Of a DNA stretch of 64,000 nucleotides, positions 18,100 to 26,879 are shown piece after piece. Location of the stretch: positions 23,094 through 87,093 of the forward strand of contig CAWCGJ010000034.1 in the NCBI GenBank assembly GCA_963795055.1, given 5' to 3'. This DNA is from JASHPR01 sp963795055 (GTDB lineage: Bacteria > Actinomycetota > Actinomycetes > Streptosporangiales > Streptosporangiaceae). The position numbers and the translations under genes were made by a program. Each line of letters starts with the position of its first letter. Positions within the stretch are counted from its first letter, which is position 1. The notes under the pieces were generated by a model, which worked only from the letters and a program-made list of their open reading frames with translations, made no database searches and had not been told where the DNA came from.

Positions 18100-18117
18100 C
18101 TGTCAGCTTCCTGTAAG
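18100..18117 (+). promoter_or_regulatory. Candidate SARP-type direct repeat
   Basis: CTGTCAG (18100-18106) and CTGTAAG (18111-18117) are direct repeats with an 11-base period, upstream of the secreted propeller gene. SARP proteins bind heptamer direct repeats spaced by 11 bases just upstream of the -10. A CAAGAT box starts 10 bases downstream. A nearly identical pair occurs at 33543-33560. Confidence 0.4.
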
Positions 18118-18169
18118 GCCGCCGCGCCAAGATCGGGGGACGGCGGAGCCGGCATTGGGGAGGGCGGGC

Positions 18170-20758
18170 ATGACCAGAGCGCTGCGGGCACGGCTGACCA
18201 GGGGGGATCGGGCCTGGCTGACCCCGGGGGATCGCCGGTCGGAACACACCGACAGGTCAGGCCGGCCCTCGCGCCGCCGACCCGGTCCCCGGATGATCGC
18301 CGCGCTGGCCATGGCCGGCGGTCTGGCCCTGTCCCTGGTGTCGCCGGGCGGCGCGGTCGCTTTCGGCTCCGTCGCGACGGCCCCGAAGGCGGTGACCGTG
18401 GCACCGGGTGCGGTGGCGGCCGGGCCCGGCTCGCTCGCGGCGCTGGCCGCGCGGTTCGGGGCGCTGCGAGGGGAGTCCGCCCGGCTGGCCGGGACCGGGC
18501 GGGCGGCGCCGGAGCCGCTCGCCGACGTGGCGACGGCCGGGTCCGGCCACGGGCGCGGGTTTGTCGTGCTGGGCGGAAGCCCGGGGGTCCCGGTCGGGAA
18601 CCCGCGGACGCACACGCTCTACGTGCCGATCCAGTGCACGAACAGCACCTGCGCGACGCCTGCCCGCGTGGTGGACGTGATCAGCACCGCGAGGTGCAAC
18701 GTGAAGGTGCTGTCGGGTTGCCGGGTGGTGGCCCGGGCCAGGGTGGGCATCAGCCCGCTGGCGGCCGCGATCGACCCCCGGACCGACACCGTTTACGTGG
18801 TGAACGGGACCAGCAACACGGTCTCGGTGCTGAACGGCGCCCGGTGCAACGCGCAGGTGACCAGCGGCTGCGCCCGGCCGGTGGCCACGGTCAGGGTCGG
18901 GACATTCCCGGTCGCCGCGGTCGTGAACCCGGCCACGCGCACACTGTACGTGGCCAACCTCGGCGGCGGCAGCCTATCGGTGATCAACGCGGCGGCGTGC
19001 AACGCCCGGACGACGCGGGGGTGCTCGCGGCCGGCCCGGACGGTGCCGGTCAAGGCGGGCCCGGACTGGGTCGACGTGGACGCGGCGACCGACACCGTGT
19101 ACACGGCGAACAGCGGCACGTCGGGCAACGGGGACACCGTGTCGGTGATCAACGGGGCCGCGTGCAACGGGCACGCCGGCCGCGGCTGCCGGGTCCGGGC
19201 CACCGTCACGGTGGGCGTCAGCCCGTTCGCGGTGGCCGTCGACCAGGCCAGCGACGCCGTTTACGTCGCCAACTTCGTCAATGAGTCCAACGGCGGATCG
19301 GTGTCGGTCATTGACGGCGCCCTGTGCAACGCCGAGGACACCTCGGGCTGCGGCGATACCCCACCGGCCGTGCCCACCGGCATCGGGACCGGCTTCGTGG
19401 CCGTCGACCAGCCGCTGCACACCGTGTTCGCCGTCAACCAGGGCGATGACACGCTGTCGGCGATCGGCACCCGCACCTGCGGGGCGGCGGTGACCACCGG
19501 CTGCGGCGCCCGGCCGCCGAACCAGCAGGCCGCACCCGTGCAGGGTCCCGGATTTGCCCCGTTCCCGAACGCCTTCGCGCTGGTCCCCGGCACCGGAACC
19601 GCCTACGTCGTCAATGTCGGCGGCGAGAGCATCCTGTCGGTGACCGGCATCGGCCGCTGCAACGCCGTCAACACCTCCGGCTGCCGCGCCGAAACGCCGA
19701 CCGTGCCCGAGGGCGAGTTCCTGATGTCGGTGGATCCGGCCACGAACACCATCTACGCCGGTAGCCTCACCAAGCCGCAGATCGACGTGATCAACGGCGC
19801 GGCCTGCAACGCCACGCTCCTGTCCGGATGTGGCCCGGTCGCGACGATCCCGGTGCCCGACCCGCAGGCCAACGTCGGGGCGATCGACGAGGCCACCCAT
19901 ACGCTCTACGCCGCGGACGAGGCGCAGGCCGGCACCGTCATGGTGATCAACACCGCGACCTGCAACGCCGACGTCACAACCGGCTGCGCCCAGCACCCGC
20001 CGATGGTCAAGATCGGCGCGTTCCCGAGCCCGCCGGCCTTGAACCCCGCCACCCACACCCTGTACGTCTCATACGGCAACGCCGGGAACAGGGTTGCGGT
20101 CGTCGACGCCGCGACCTGCAACGCCGCCGACACTTCCGGCTGCGGGCAGGTCCCGGCCGTGGTCAAGGTCGGCCAGGGCACGTTCGCCCTAGCCGTCAGC
20201 ACCGCGACCGACACCATCTACGGTCCGAACTCGGGGTCCGGGCTCAACGGCGACACCGTATCGGTGATCAACGGGGCGACCTGCAACGCCACCAGCCACG
20301 TCGGCTGCGGGCACCTCGCCGCCACCGCGAAGGTCGGGCTCGGCCCGGCCGGAGTCGCCGTCAACGACCGCACCCACACCGTCTACGTCGTCAACAACGC
20401 CGACGGCGACTCCCCCGGCACCGTGTCGGTCATCAACGCCGCCACCTGCAACGGCACCGACACCGCCGGCTGCGGCGGGCCGTTCCCCGTCATGGCCACC
20501 GGCAACTCACCGCTGCTCATCGCGGCGGACACCCGCACCGGCGTCCTGTACGTCACCGACTTCTCCAGCGCCTCGGTCACCGTCCTGGACGGGTCACGGT
20601 GCAACGCCGAGATCACCGCCGGCTGCCGCCGGGGCGCCCGCGGACAGGCGGTCGGCTCCGGCCCGTTCGGCATCGCGGTAAACCCGCGCACCCGCACCGT
20701 CTACGTCGGTAACACCTACCTGCCCGGATCCCTGTCTGTCTTCGCCGCCGGCCGCTAG
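18170..20758 (+). CDS. Secreted multi-blade beta-propeller protein with paired cysteines
   Basis: An 862-residue exported protein. The long basic N-region (RRRPGPR) and hydrophobic core ending near VSPGGAVAFG form a signal peptide. The rest is built from about 14 repeats of 45-60 residues related to YVTN/YncE blades. Each ends in a strand like TVSVING, followed by a turn of the form CN-x4-7-GC. Fourteen blades would make two seven-bladed propellers. The near-invariant Cys pair between blades suggests one disulfide per blade, suited to life outside the cell. ATG 18170 follows GGGGAGGG. It follows the SARP fusion gene by 82 bases and may be its target. No catalytic signature is seen. Confidence 0.85.
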   Translation: MTRALRARLTRGDRAWLTPGDRRSEHTDRSGRPSRRRPGPRMIAALAMAGGLALSLVSPGGAVAFGSVATAPKAVTVAPGAVAAGPGSLAALAARFGALRGESARLAGTGRAAPEPLADVATAGSGHGRGFVVLGGSPGVPVGNPRTHTLYVPIQCTNSTCATPARVVDVISTARCNVKVLSGCRVVARARVGISPLAAAIDPRTDTVYVVNGTSNTVSVLNGARCNAQVTSGCARPVATVRVGTFPVAAVVNPATRTLYVANLGGGSLSVINAAACNARTTRGCSRPARTVPVKAGPDWVDVDAATDTVYTANSGTSGNGDTVSVINGAACNGHAGRGCRVRATVTVGVSPFAVAVDQASDAVYVANFVNESNGGSVSVIDGALCNAEDTSGCGDTPPAVPTGIGTGFVAVDQPLHTVFAVNQGDDTLSAIGTRTCGAAVTTGCGARPPNQQAAPVQGPGFAPFPNAFALVPGTGTAYVVNVGGESILSVTGIGRCNAVNTSGCRAETPTVPEGEFLMSVDPATNTIYAGSLTKPQIDVINGAACNATLLSGCGPVATIPVPDPQANVGAIDEATHTLYAADEAQAGTVMVINTATCNADVTTGCAQHPPMVKIGAFPSPPALNPATHTLYVSYGNAGNRVAVVDAATCNAADTSGCGQVPAVVKVGQGTFALAVSTATDTIYGPNSGSGLNGDTVSVINGATCNATSHVGCGHLAATAKVGLGPAGVAVNDRTHTVYVVNNADGDSPGTVSVINAATCNGTDTAGCGGPFPVMATGNSPLLIAADTRTGVLYVTDFSSASVTVLDGSRCNAEITAGCRRGARGQAVGSGPFGIAVNPRTRTVYVGNTYLPGSLSVFAAGR
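18600..20750 (+). repeat. Coding repeats of the propeller protein
   Basis: About 14 degenerate units of roughly 135-180 bases. Landmarks on the coding strand are TGCAAC-type codons (Cys-Asn), then GGCTGC-type (Gly-Cys), then a TACGTC-type blade strand. Units diverge in sequence but keep order and phase, which points to old duplication and not recent slippage. Confidence 0.75.
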
Positions 20759-20813
20759 TAACGGGTGGCGCGTCCCTGGGCCGCTGGGCCGTGTTCTGGC
20801 AGGCTACGGTGTT

Positions 20814-21260
20814 ATGAGCGACAGCCCGCCTGACCTGCACATGCTCAACCTCGTGGTGGATGACATGGGGGCCACCCTGGATTTCTACCGTCGGCTGGGG
20901 GTCGCGGTGCCAGACGGCGACGACGCGGCCGGTTACCACGTGCAGCTGCGAATGCCGGGCGGGTTCAGCCTGGAACTGGACACCGCCGAGTCTGCGCGCC
21001 TCTGGCACGCGGCCTGGCGCGCCGATCCGGCGAGTGCGAGCGTGGTCGTCGGGTTCTCGCTCCCGACCCGGGAGGCGGTTGACGAGCGTTACTTTGAGCT
21101 GACCTCCGTTGGCTATGCGGGCCGGCAGCCGCCCTTCGACGCCTTCTGGGGAGCGCGGTACGCGATCGTGGCCGATCCCGACGGCCATGACGTCGGCCTA
21201 ATGAGCCCGATCGACGAATCCCGCCGCACCTGGCCGCCGCAGGAATCCCCGGCTACCTGA
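20814..21260 (+). CDS. VOC family (glyoxalase/bleomycin-resistance fold) protein
   Basis: A 148-residue vicinal-oxygen-chelate protein with two beta-alpha-beta-beta-beta modules. The N-terminal module reads HMLNLVVDDMGATLDFYRRL; the C-terminal one reads YAIVADPDGHDVGLMSP. Such proteins bind a metal or a hydrophobic antibiotic or metabolite. Here the first module lacks an obvious metal His beyond HML. The role is unknown. It stands alone with its own start at ATG 20814. Confidence 0.8.
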   Translation: MSDSPPDLHMLNLVVDDMGATLDFYRRLGVAVPDGDDAAGYHVQLRMPGGFSLELDTAESARLWHAAWRADPASASVVVGFSLPTREAVDERYFELTSVGYAGRQPPFDAFWGARYAIVADPDGHDVGLMSPIDESRRTWPPQESPAT

Positions 21261-21282
21261 CGGGGTGGTGGCAGCATCCGCC

Positions 21283-21300
21283 GCGGGCCAGCAAGCCCGC
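21283..21300 (+). terminator. Hairpin after the VOC gene
   Basis: GCGGGC and GCCCGC form a 6-base stem around CAGCAA, 23 bases after the VOC stop. There is no T tract, as is common in actinomycetes. It separates the VOC gene from the universal stress gene. Confidence 0.35.
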
Positions 21301-21368
21301 TCTATCCGGCGGGCGGAATAAGGCGCTGGCCACCGGTAAGATCCCGGCTGAGGGAGGGAGCGCTTCAG

Positions 21369-21797
21369 GTGTTTGAGACCGTGGTGGTGGGTGCGGACGA
21401 TTCCCCGACAGCCGCCGAAGCCGTGCAGCAGGCGATCGAGCTGGTCAAGCTGACCGGCGGTCGGCTGCACATCGTGACCGCCTACAAGCCGCAGCAGTTC
21501 GGGTCGGGGACGAGCGGCGTCGACCAGTTCCTGAAATCGCTGGGCTCGAACCACCTGGCCGATTCCCTGCTGGCCGAGCTCGGATCCCGGGCCAGGATCG
21601 CCGGCGTTGACGCGGAGACCCACGCCAAGACCGGTGCTCCCGCCGACGCGATCTGCGAGGTCGCCACGCAGGTGAAGGCCGACGTCATCGTGGTCGGCAA
21701 CAAGGGCATGACGGGCGTGCGCCGCGTCCTGGGCAGCGTCCCGAATTCGGTGGCGCACCAGGCGCCCTGCGCGGTGCTGATCGCCTTCACGAGCTGA
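21369..21797 (+). CDS. Universal stress protein (UspA family)
   Basis: A 142-residue single-domain Usp. The N-terminal strand reads ETVVVGADDSPTA. The ATP-binding signature near the C-terminus is GNKGMTGVRRVLGSVPNSV, matching G-x2-G-x9-G-(S/T), so it is probably an ATP-binding type. The GTG start follows GGGAGGGAG. Its stop lies 18 bases before the cyclase/AAA gene, so the two probably share a transcript. Confidence 0.9.
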   Translation: MFETVVVGADDSPTAAEAVQQAIELVKLTGGRLHIVTAYKPQQFGSGTSGVDQFLKSLGSNHLADSLLAELGSRARIAGVDAETHAKTGAPADAICEVATQVKADVIVVGNKGMTGVRRVLGSVPNSVAHQAPCAVLIAFTS

Positions 21798-21815
21798 CCG
21801 GCCCGGGGACATGCG

Positions 21816-24800
21816 GTGCTGACCTGCGCGAACTGCGGGCACAGGAATCCGCCCGATGCCCGGTTCTGCAACCGCTGCGCGAGCCCGCTGACGGCGGCCG
21901 CGCCGCCGGAGCAGCTGAAAACCATCACGGTCTTGTTCGCCGACGTGACCGGTTCAACCGAGCTCGGAGAGCGGCTCGATCCCGAGGCGCTGCGCCGGGT
22001 GATGGAGCGGTACTTCGAGTTCGCGCAGCGGGTCATCACGCGCCACGGCGGCACCGTCGAGAAATTCATCGGCGACGCGGTGATGGCCGTCTTCGGCGTG
22101 CCGGTCATCCACGAGGACGATGCGCTCCGGGCCGTCCGCGCAGCCGCGGACCTGCGCGCCGAGTTGCCGGGGCTCAACGTTGAGCTGCGGCGGGATCACG
22201 ACGCGACCCTGCAGCTGCGGACCGGGGTCAACACCGGTGAGGCGGTGACCGCGATCGATGACTGGCTGGCCGTGGGCGATGCCGTGAACGTCGCCGCGCG
22301 CCTGGAGCAGGCGGCCGCGCCGGGCGAGATCTTGCTGGGGCCCGAGACGGTTGACCTGGTGCGGGACGCGGTCCGTCTCGAGGCGCTCGAGCCGATGGCG
22401 CTGAAGGGCAAGTCCGGTCCGGTGGCCGTCCACCGGCTGGTCGAGGTGCTCGTCAAGGCGGGATCGCCGCGCAGGCTGCTGGAAACCCCCATGGTGGGCC
22501 GGGCCCACCAGCTCCGGATGGTCGAGGACGCGTACGCGAACGTCGTCCGGGAACGCACCTGCGGCCTGTTCACGCTGCTCGGTGTCGCGGGCGTGGGCAA
22601 GTCCCGGCTGTCGGCCGAGTTCACCGCCGGGCTCGACGCGACGGTCGTGCGCGGCCGCTGCCTGTCCTACGGGGAGGGGATCAGCTACTGGCCCGTGGCG
22701 GAGGTGGTGAGACAGCTACTGGCCAGCCCGGGCCTGGGCGAGGCCCTGACCGGCAGCGCGGACCAAGCTCGCGCGATCCGTGCGCTGCTCGGTGAGTCCG
22801 CCCCCGCCGGAACCTCGGCCGAGATCGCCTGGGCCGTGCGCAAGCTGCTGGAACGGGCCGCCGCGCTGCGGCCCCTGGTGGTGGTCCTCGACGACATCCA
22901 CTGGGGCGAGCCGACGTTCCTGGACCTGGTCGAGCAGGTGGCGGACCTGAGCCGCGGCGCTCCGGTGCTCCTGCTGTGCCTGGCCCGGCCCGAGCTGCTG
23001 GACCGCCGGCCCGCCTGGGGCGGGGGGAAGCTGAACGCGACCACGGTGCTGCTGGAGCCGCTGAACTCCGACGAGGCCGGCGAGCTGATCGAGCGGCTGC
23101 TGCCCGCGGCGGCCGTGACCGATCCCGCGCTGCGGACCCGGGCGCTCGAGGCAGCGGCCGGCAACCCGCTGTTCCTGGAAGAGATCGCGGCGGTCGCCGC
23201 CTCGTCGGGAGGCAACGTCCTGGTGCCGCCGACGATCCAGGCGCTGCTGGCCGCGCGCCTCGACCAGCTCGACCCCGCGGAGCGCCGGGTACTCGAGCGC
23301 GGCTCGGTCGAGGGCAACTCGTTCCACCGCGGCGCGGTCGAAGCCCTCGGGCCCGAGGAGACCTCGGTCCCGGCCAAGCTCGTCACGCTGGTGCGCAAGG
23401 ACCTCGTGCGGCCGGACGAGGCCACCTTCCCCGGAGACGACGCGTTCCGGTTCCGGCATCTGCTGATCCGCGACGCCGCGTACGACGGCCTGCCGAAGTC
23501 GGTGCGGGCCCGGCTGCACGAAACGTTCGCGAACTGGCTGGACGAGCGGGCCAGCGATCTCGCCGAGCGCGACGAGATCATCGGCTACCACCTCGAGCAG
23601 GCCTGCCGTTACCGGCGAGAGCTCGGGTCGGTCGACGTGGCCGCCCGGGCCATGGCCACCGCGGCGGTCGGCCGGCTCGAGTCGGCGGGCCGACGCGCAC
23701 TCGAAAGGGGAGACGCCGGGGCCGCCCTGAACCTCCTGGAACGCGCCAGCAGCCTGGGTACCCCTGGCCGGGTCGACATCTCCCTGGAGCTGAGCGTCGT
23801 CTGGGCCATGTTCCAGGTCGGCCGGTTCTCCGACGCAGCGGCCCGGGCCGGCGCGGCCTCGTCCCGGGCGGCCGAGGCCGGGGACCGCATCGGCCAGCTC
23901 CGGGCCGAGCTTGCCCGCCTCTACCTGCTGGCGCACCTGGATCCCGAGGGGCGGCTGGCCCAGCTTGACGAGCTCATCGAGCGGGCCCGGCCGGTGTTCG
24001 AGCAAGCCGGCGACCACGCCGCCCTCGGGTCGCTGAGCATGGCCACCTGGGCCCTCGAGCACAACCGGTGCCGGTTCGGCGCCGCGGCCGACGCGGCCAT
24101 CCAGGCCGCCGAGCACGCGGCCGCGGCCGGCGAGCAGTACCTGGCGACCTGGTGCCGGACCAACGCCGCCGCGGGCGTCGCCTTCGGCCCGATGCCGGTC
24201 ACCGAAGCGCTCGAGTGGATCGATCGGCAGGCGGCGCTGCTCGAGAAACCGCCCACCTGGCGCGAATTCTGGCAGGCCCGGCTCCTTCCGCTGGTCGGCC
24301 GCTTCGACGAGGCGCGAGCCGCGCACCGGTCGGACGTGGAGCAGATGGCCGAGCTCGGCGACCGGGTCGGCGCCGCCCTCGACAACGGCTGGGAGATCGA
24401 AATGCAGGCCGGCCAGTTCGACCGGGCCGTGGAGGCGGGCCGGCAGGCCTGCCGGCGGCTGGAGGAGATGGGCGAACGCGCCTACTGGTCGACGAAGGCC
24501 TGCGAGGTGGCCGAGGCGCTGTACCGCCTCGGCCGTTACGAGGAAGCCGAGACCTGGGCCCAGCAGGCCGCGGACGTCGGCGCCAGCGACGACGCCATCA
24601 CGCAGCTGATGAGCCGGGAGGTGCTGGCCAAGGTGGCCGCCCGCCGGGGCCAGTTCGAGCAGGCGCGCGCGGTGGCGGCCGAGGCCCTCGCGATAGCCGA
24701 CGGAATGGACGCGCCGCTTTCCCAGGGTGATGCGTGCCTCGATGTGGCGGAGGTGCTCTGGCTGGCCGGCGATCACTCCGGGGCCATACGGCACGCCGAG

Positions 24801-24908
24801 CGCGCGGCGTCGTTCTACCAGCGCAAGGGCGCGACCGTCCCCCGGGACCGGGCCCTGCGGTTCGTCGAGGCCGTGGCCAGCGACCGGGGTGACGCGCCAG
24901 CCACCTGA
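21816..24908 (+). CDS. Zinc-ribbon, class III nucleotide cyclase, AAA ATPase and TPR regulator
   Basis: A 1030-residue cytoplasmic signalling protein. Residues 4-24 are a CxxC..CxxC zinc ribbon. The cyclase domain (about 35-210) keeps both metal aspartates, in FADVTGST and GDAVMAVFG, so activity is plausible. A STAND/AAA-type ATPase follows, with Walker A GVAGVGKS near 255 and Walker B VVVLDDIHWGE near 355. The C-terminal half is TPR-like helical repeats. The closest architecture is the actinobacterial adenylate cyclase/ATPase family. GTG start, weak ribosome site. Its probable operon partner is the Usp gene. A second, degenerate member is encoded at 29721-33526. Confidence 0.85.
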   Translation: MLTCANCGHRNPPDARFCNRCASPLTAAAPPEQLKTITVLFADVTGSTELGERLDPEALRRVMERYFEFAQRVITRHGGTVEKFIGDAVMAVFGVPVIHEDDALRAVRAAADLRAELPGLNVELRRDHDATLQLRTGVNTGEAVTAIDDWLAVGDAVNVAARLEQAAAPGEILLGPETVDLVRDAVRLEALEPMALKGKSGPVAVHRLVEVLVKAGSPRRLLETPMVGRAHQLRMVEDAYANVVRERTCGLFTLLGVAGVGKSRLSAEFTAGLDATVVRGRCLSYGEGISYWPVAEVVRQLLASPGLGEALTGSADQARAIRALLGESAPAGTSAEIAWAVRKLLERAAALRPLVVVLDDIHWGEPTFLDLVEQVADLSRGAPVLLLCLARPELLDRRPAWGGGKLNATTVLLEPLNSDEAGELIERLLPAAAVTDPALRTRALEAAAGNPLFLEEIAAVAASSGGNVLVPPTIQALLAARLDQLDPAERRVLERGSVEGNSFHRGAVEALGPEETSVPAKLVTLVRKDLVRPDEATFPGDDAFRFRHLLIRDAAYDGLPKSVRARLHETFANWLDERASDLAERDEIIGYHLEQACRYRRELGSVDVAARAMATAAVGRLESAGRRALERGDAGAALNLLERASSLGTPGRVDISLELSVVWAMFQVGRFSDAAARAGAASSRAAEAGDRIGQLRAELARLYLLAHLDPEGRLAQLDELIERARPVFEQAGDHAALGSLSMATWALEHNRCRFGAAADAAIQAAEHAAAAGEQYLATWCRTNAAAGVAFGPMPVTEALEWIDRQAALLEKPPTWREFWQARLLPLVGRFDEARAAHRSDVEQMAELGDRVGAALDNGWEIEMQAGQFDRAVEAGRQACRRLEEMGERAYWSTKACEVAEALYRLGRYEEAETWAQQAADVGASDDAITQLMSREVLAKVAARRGQFEQARAVAAEALAIADGMDAPLSQGDACLDVAEVLWLAGDHSGAIRHAERAASFYQRKGATVPRDRALRFVEAVASDRGDAPAT

Positions 24909-24933
24909 CCGCCGCGGGCGGCCGCGGGCCAGC

Positions 24934-25020
24934 TCACTTGAGCAGCTTCTGCACCTCGCGGAACCTCGGGTGCCGGGCGTCGCGCAGCCATTCGAACAGC
25001 ACCATCTCCGAGGTCGACCA
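24934..25020 (-). pseudogene. Remnant of an isochorismatase-family hydrolase C-terminus
   Basis: The 327-base stretch 24909-25235 holds no intact gene. On the minus strand a frame ends TSEMVLFEWLRDARHPRF, then REVQKLLK and a stop, which resembles the C-terminus of YcaC-like isochorismatases. A frame change near 25010 leads into another frame reading LLTAEAGVLLLVDL. It appears to be a decayed, frameshifted fragment. The family call is from memory of the motif. Confidence 0.35.
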
Positions 25021-25235
25021 GCAGCAGCACGCCGGCCTCGGCGGTGAGCAGCACCCGAACAACGCTAGTCCATGGGGCGGCCGGTACCCGGCTGGCCCGC
25101 GCCGGGCGTAAGTTATCGCGTTAACAGGCGGCCCGGTCGGGCCGCGGATGACCTGGGCAGACATGTGAACGAACGGCCCGGCACCTACGTGATCCGAATT
25201 AAGGGACCTGACTCCTGCGCGATTGGGGACACGCG

Positions 25236-25766
25236 ATGGACAAGAGATGGCTGGCACCGGCCGGACTCGCCGCTGCCGCTTTGATGATCGCCGCATGCGG
25301 CAGCTCAGCCAGCACGACCAGCTCGCCCCCCGCGGCGCCGGCGGCCACGACCTCGGGCGCGGCCGCGGCGAGCGGGACGACGCTGAAGACCGCCACGATC
25401 GGCGGGGTCACCGTGCTGACCAACGCCCAGGGGTTCACCCTGTACTGGTTCGCCCCGGACACCCCCACCACGTCGAAGTGCAACGGCTCGTGCGCCACGT
25501 TCTGGCCGCCGGTCAAGGGACCGGCCACCGCCGGGTCGGGCGTCACCGGCAAGCTCGGCACGATCACCCGGGCCGACGGCTCCACCCAGGCCACCTACAA
25601 CGGGCACCCGCTGTATACCTACAAGGGCGACACCGCCCCCGGGCAGGACAAGGGCAACGGCCTGAACATCTCCGGCGGATTGTGGCACGACGTCACCGCC
25701 ACCGGCGCCGCGGCCCCGGCACCCAGCACGTCGACCAGTTCCGGCAGCGGCGGATACGGATACTGA
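25236..25766 (+). CDS. Lipoprotein with secreted-repeat (COG4315/PF03640-like) domains
   Basis: A 176-residue exported lipoprotein. The signal peptide ends in the lipobox MIAAC with Cys21, followed by a Ser/Thr/Ala-rich linker. Two copies of the secreted repeat follow. The first has GFTLYWF and CNGSCATFWPP; the second has GHPLYTYKGD and ends in GLWHDV. Proteins of this type are widespread in actinomycetes and have no settled function. The C-terminal tail is Ser/Gly/Tyr-rich. It is convergent with the MetE-like gene, whose end lies 6 bases away. Confidence 0.85.
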   Translation: MDKRWLAPAGLAAAALMIAACGSSASTTSSPPAAPAATTSGAAAASGTTLKTATIGGVTVLTNAQGFTLYWFAPDTPTTSKCNGSCATFWPPVKGPATAGSGVTGKLGTITRADGSTQATYNGHPLYTYKGDTAPGQDKGNGLNISGGLWHDVTATGAAAPAPSTSTSSGSGGYGY

Positions 25767-25772
25767 ACCTTG

Positions 25773-26879
25773 TTACGCCCACACCTGGCTCGCGACGCCG
25801 GCCACCAGGGCCAGCTTGGCGGCCTGGTCGGCCGGGCTGATCAGGTTGCCGGCCGCTACCGAGGCGAAGCCGCACTGCGGGCTTATCGCCAGCCGGTCCA
25901 GCGGCACGAAGCGCGCGGCCTCCTCGATGCGGCCGCGCAGCGTGCCCGCGTCCTCGAGCTGCGGCTTCTTCGTGGTCACCAGGCCGAGCACGACGACGCG
26001 ATCGTCCGGCACGTGGCGCAACGGGTCGAAGCCGCCCGACCGCTGGTCGTCGTACTCGAGCAGGAACCGGCCGAACCGGCTGCGCGCGAAGATGCGGGCG
26101 AGCGGCTCGTAGCCGCCTGAGGCGTAGAACCTGGACCTGGAGTTGCCGCGGCAGATGTGCAGCCCGAACGTGACCCCGGGGAAGCCATCGATGATGGCGT
26201 TGTCCATCTCGATCCCGGCGTCGATCAGCCGGTCGGGATCGCTGCCGCGTTGCCGGAACAGCTCCCGGACCTCGGGGTCGGTCAGCGCGCCGTACTGCGG
26301 GGAGTCGAGCTGGATGTAGCGGCAGCCGAGCCGGACCAGTTCCGACACCTCCCACCGGAGCAGTTCCACCACGTGAGCGTGGTAGTCGTCCCGGGAGGGG
26401 TAGGCGTCCCGGGACAGCCGGTCGTCGTACATGGCCGCGGCCATCTCCGCGCCGGGCATGGCCACCTTCGCCGGCCGCGTGGCCCGGGCCCGCAGGAAGA
26501 TCCACTCTTCCAGCGTGCCGGGACTGTGCCGCCGGCGGAGCCTGTCCACCACGACCGGCCGCCGGCCCGGTGACTCCAGGCGGTGGCCGGACTCATCCCG
26601 CCACGGCATCGCCACGCCGGTGGTCCGGTCGAAGCCGTCCAGCCCGTCGGAGAACGGGGACATCCATGACTCGCGGCGCAGCTCGCCATCGGCGGTCACG
26701 TCAAGGCCGGCGCTCTCCTGGAGCACGATGGCCGACTCGACCGCGGCGTCCTCGATCCGCTTGAACTCGGGCGCGCCCAGCTCACCGGCCGCCCGCCGTC
26801 GCCGGGCCTCGAGGAGTTCCAGCGGCCGGAGCAGGCTGCCGACCCCCTCGGCGTGCCAGTGAGGTTCACTGCCCGCCAT
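25773..26879 (-). CDS. MetE-like (cobalamin-independent methionine synthase II family) protein
   Basis: A 368-residue single-barrel protein matching only the C-terminal half of MetE. The zinc ligands are visible as H241-x-C243 and C336 in SPQCGF. Without the N-terminal barrel it is unlikely to be a standard methionine synthase. Stand-alone members include methyltransferases and epoxyalkane:CoM-type thiol transferases. Its start overlaps the end of the LigB-like gene by 14 bases, so it is translationally coupled to a ring-cleavage enzyme. A catabolic role, such as methyl or thiol transfer to an aromatic-derived compound, is inferred. Confidence 0.75.
   Translation of the reverse strand: MAGSEPHWHAEGVGSLLRPLELLEARRRRAAGELGAPEFKRIEDAAVESAIVLQESAGLDVTADGELRRESWMSPFSDGLDGFDRTTGVAMPWRDESGHRLESPGRRPVVVDRLRRRHSPGTLEEWIFLRARATRPAKVAMPGAEMAAAMYDDRLSRDAYPSRDDYHAHVVELLRWEVSELVRLGCRYIQLDSPQYGALTDPEVRELFRQRGSDPDRLIDAGIEMDNAIIDGFPGVTFGLHICRGNSRSRFYASGGYEPLARIFARSRFGRFLLEYDDQRSGGFDPLRHVPDDRVVVLGLVTTKKPQLEDAGTLRGRIEEAARFVPLDRLAISPQCGFASVAAGNLISPADQAAKLALVAGVASQVWA

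Noticed and set aside
18170..20758. Tandem repeats as possible assembly artefact
   Set aside because: Units differ substantially in sequence while keeping the reading frame, so they are true protein repeats.
26859..26866. Another GTGAGGTT, reverse of the ECF -35 block
   Set aside because: It lies inside the MetE-like coding sequence with no CGTCTACC at the right distance.
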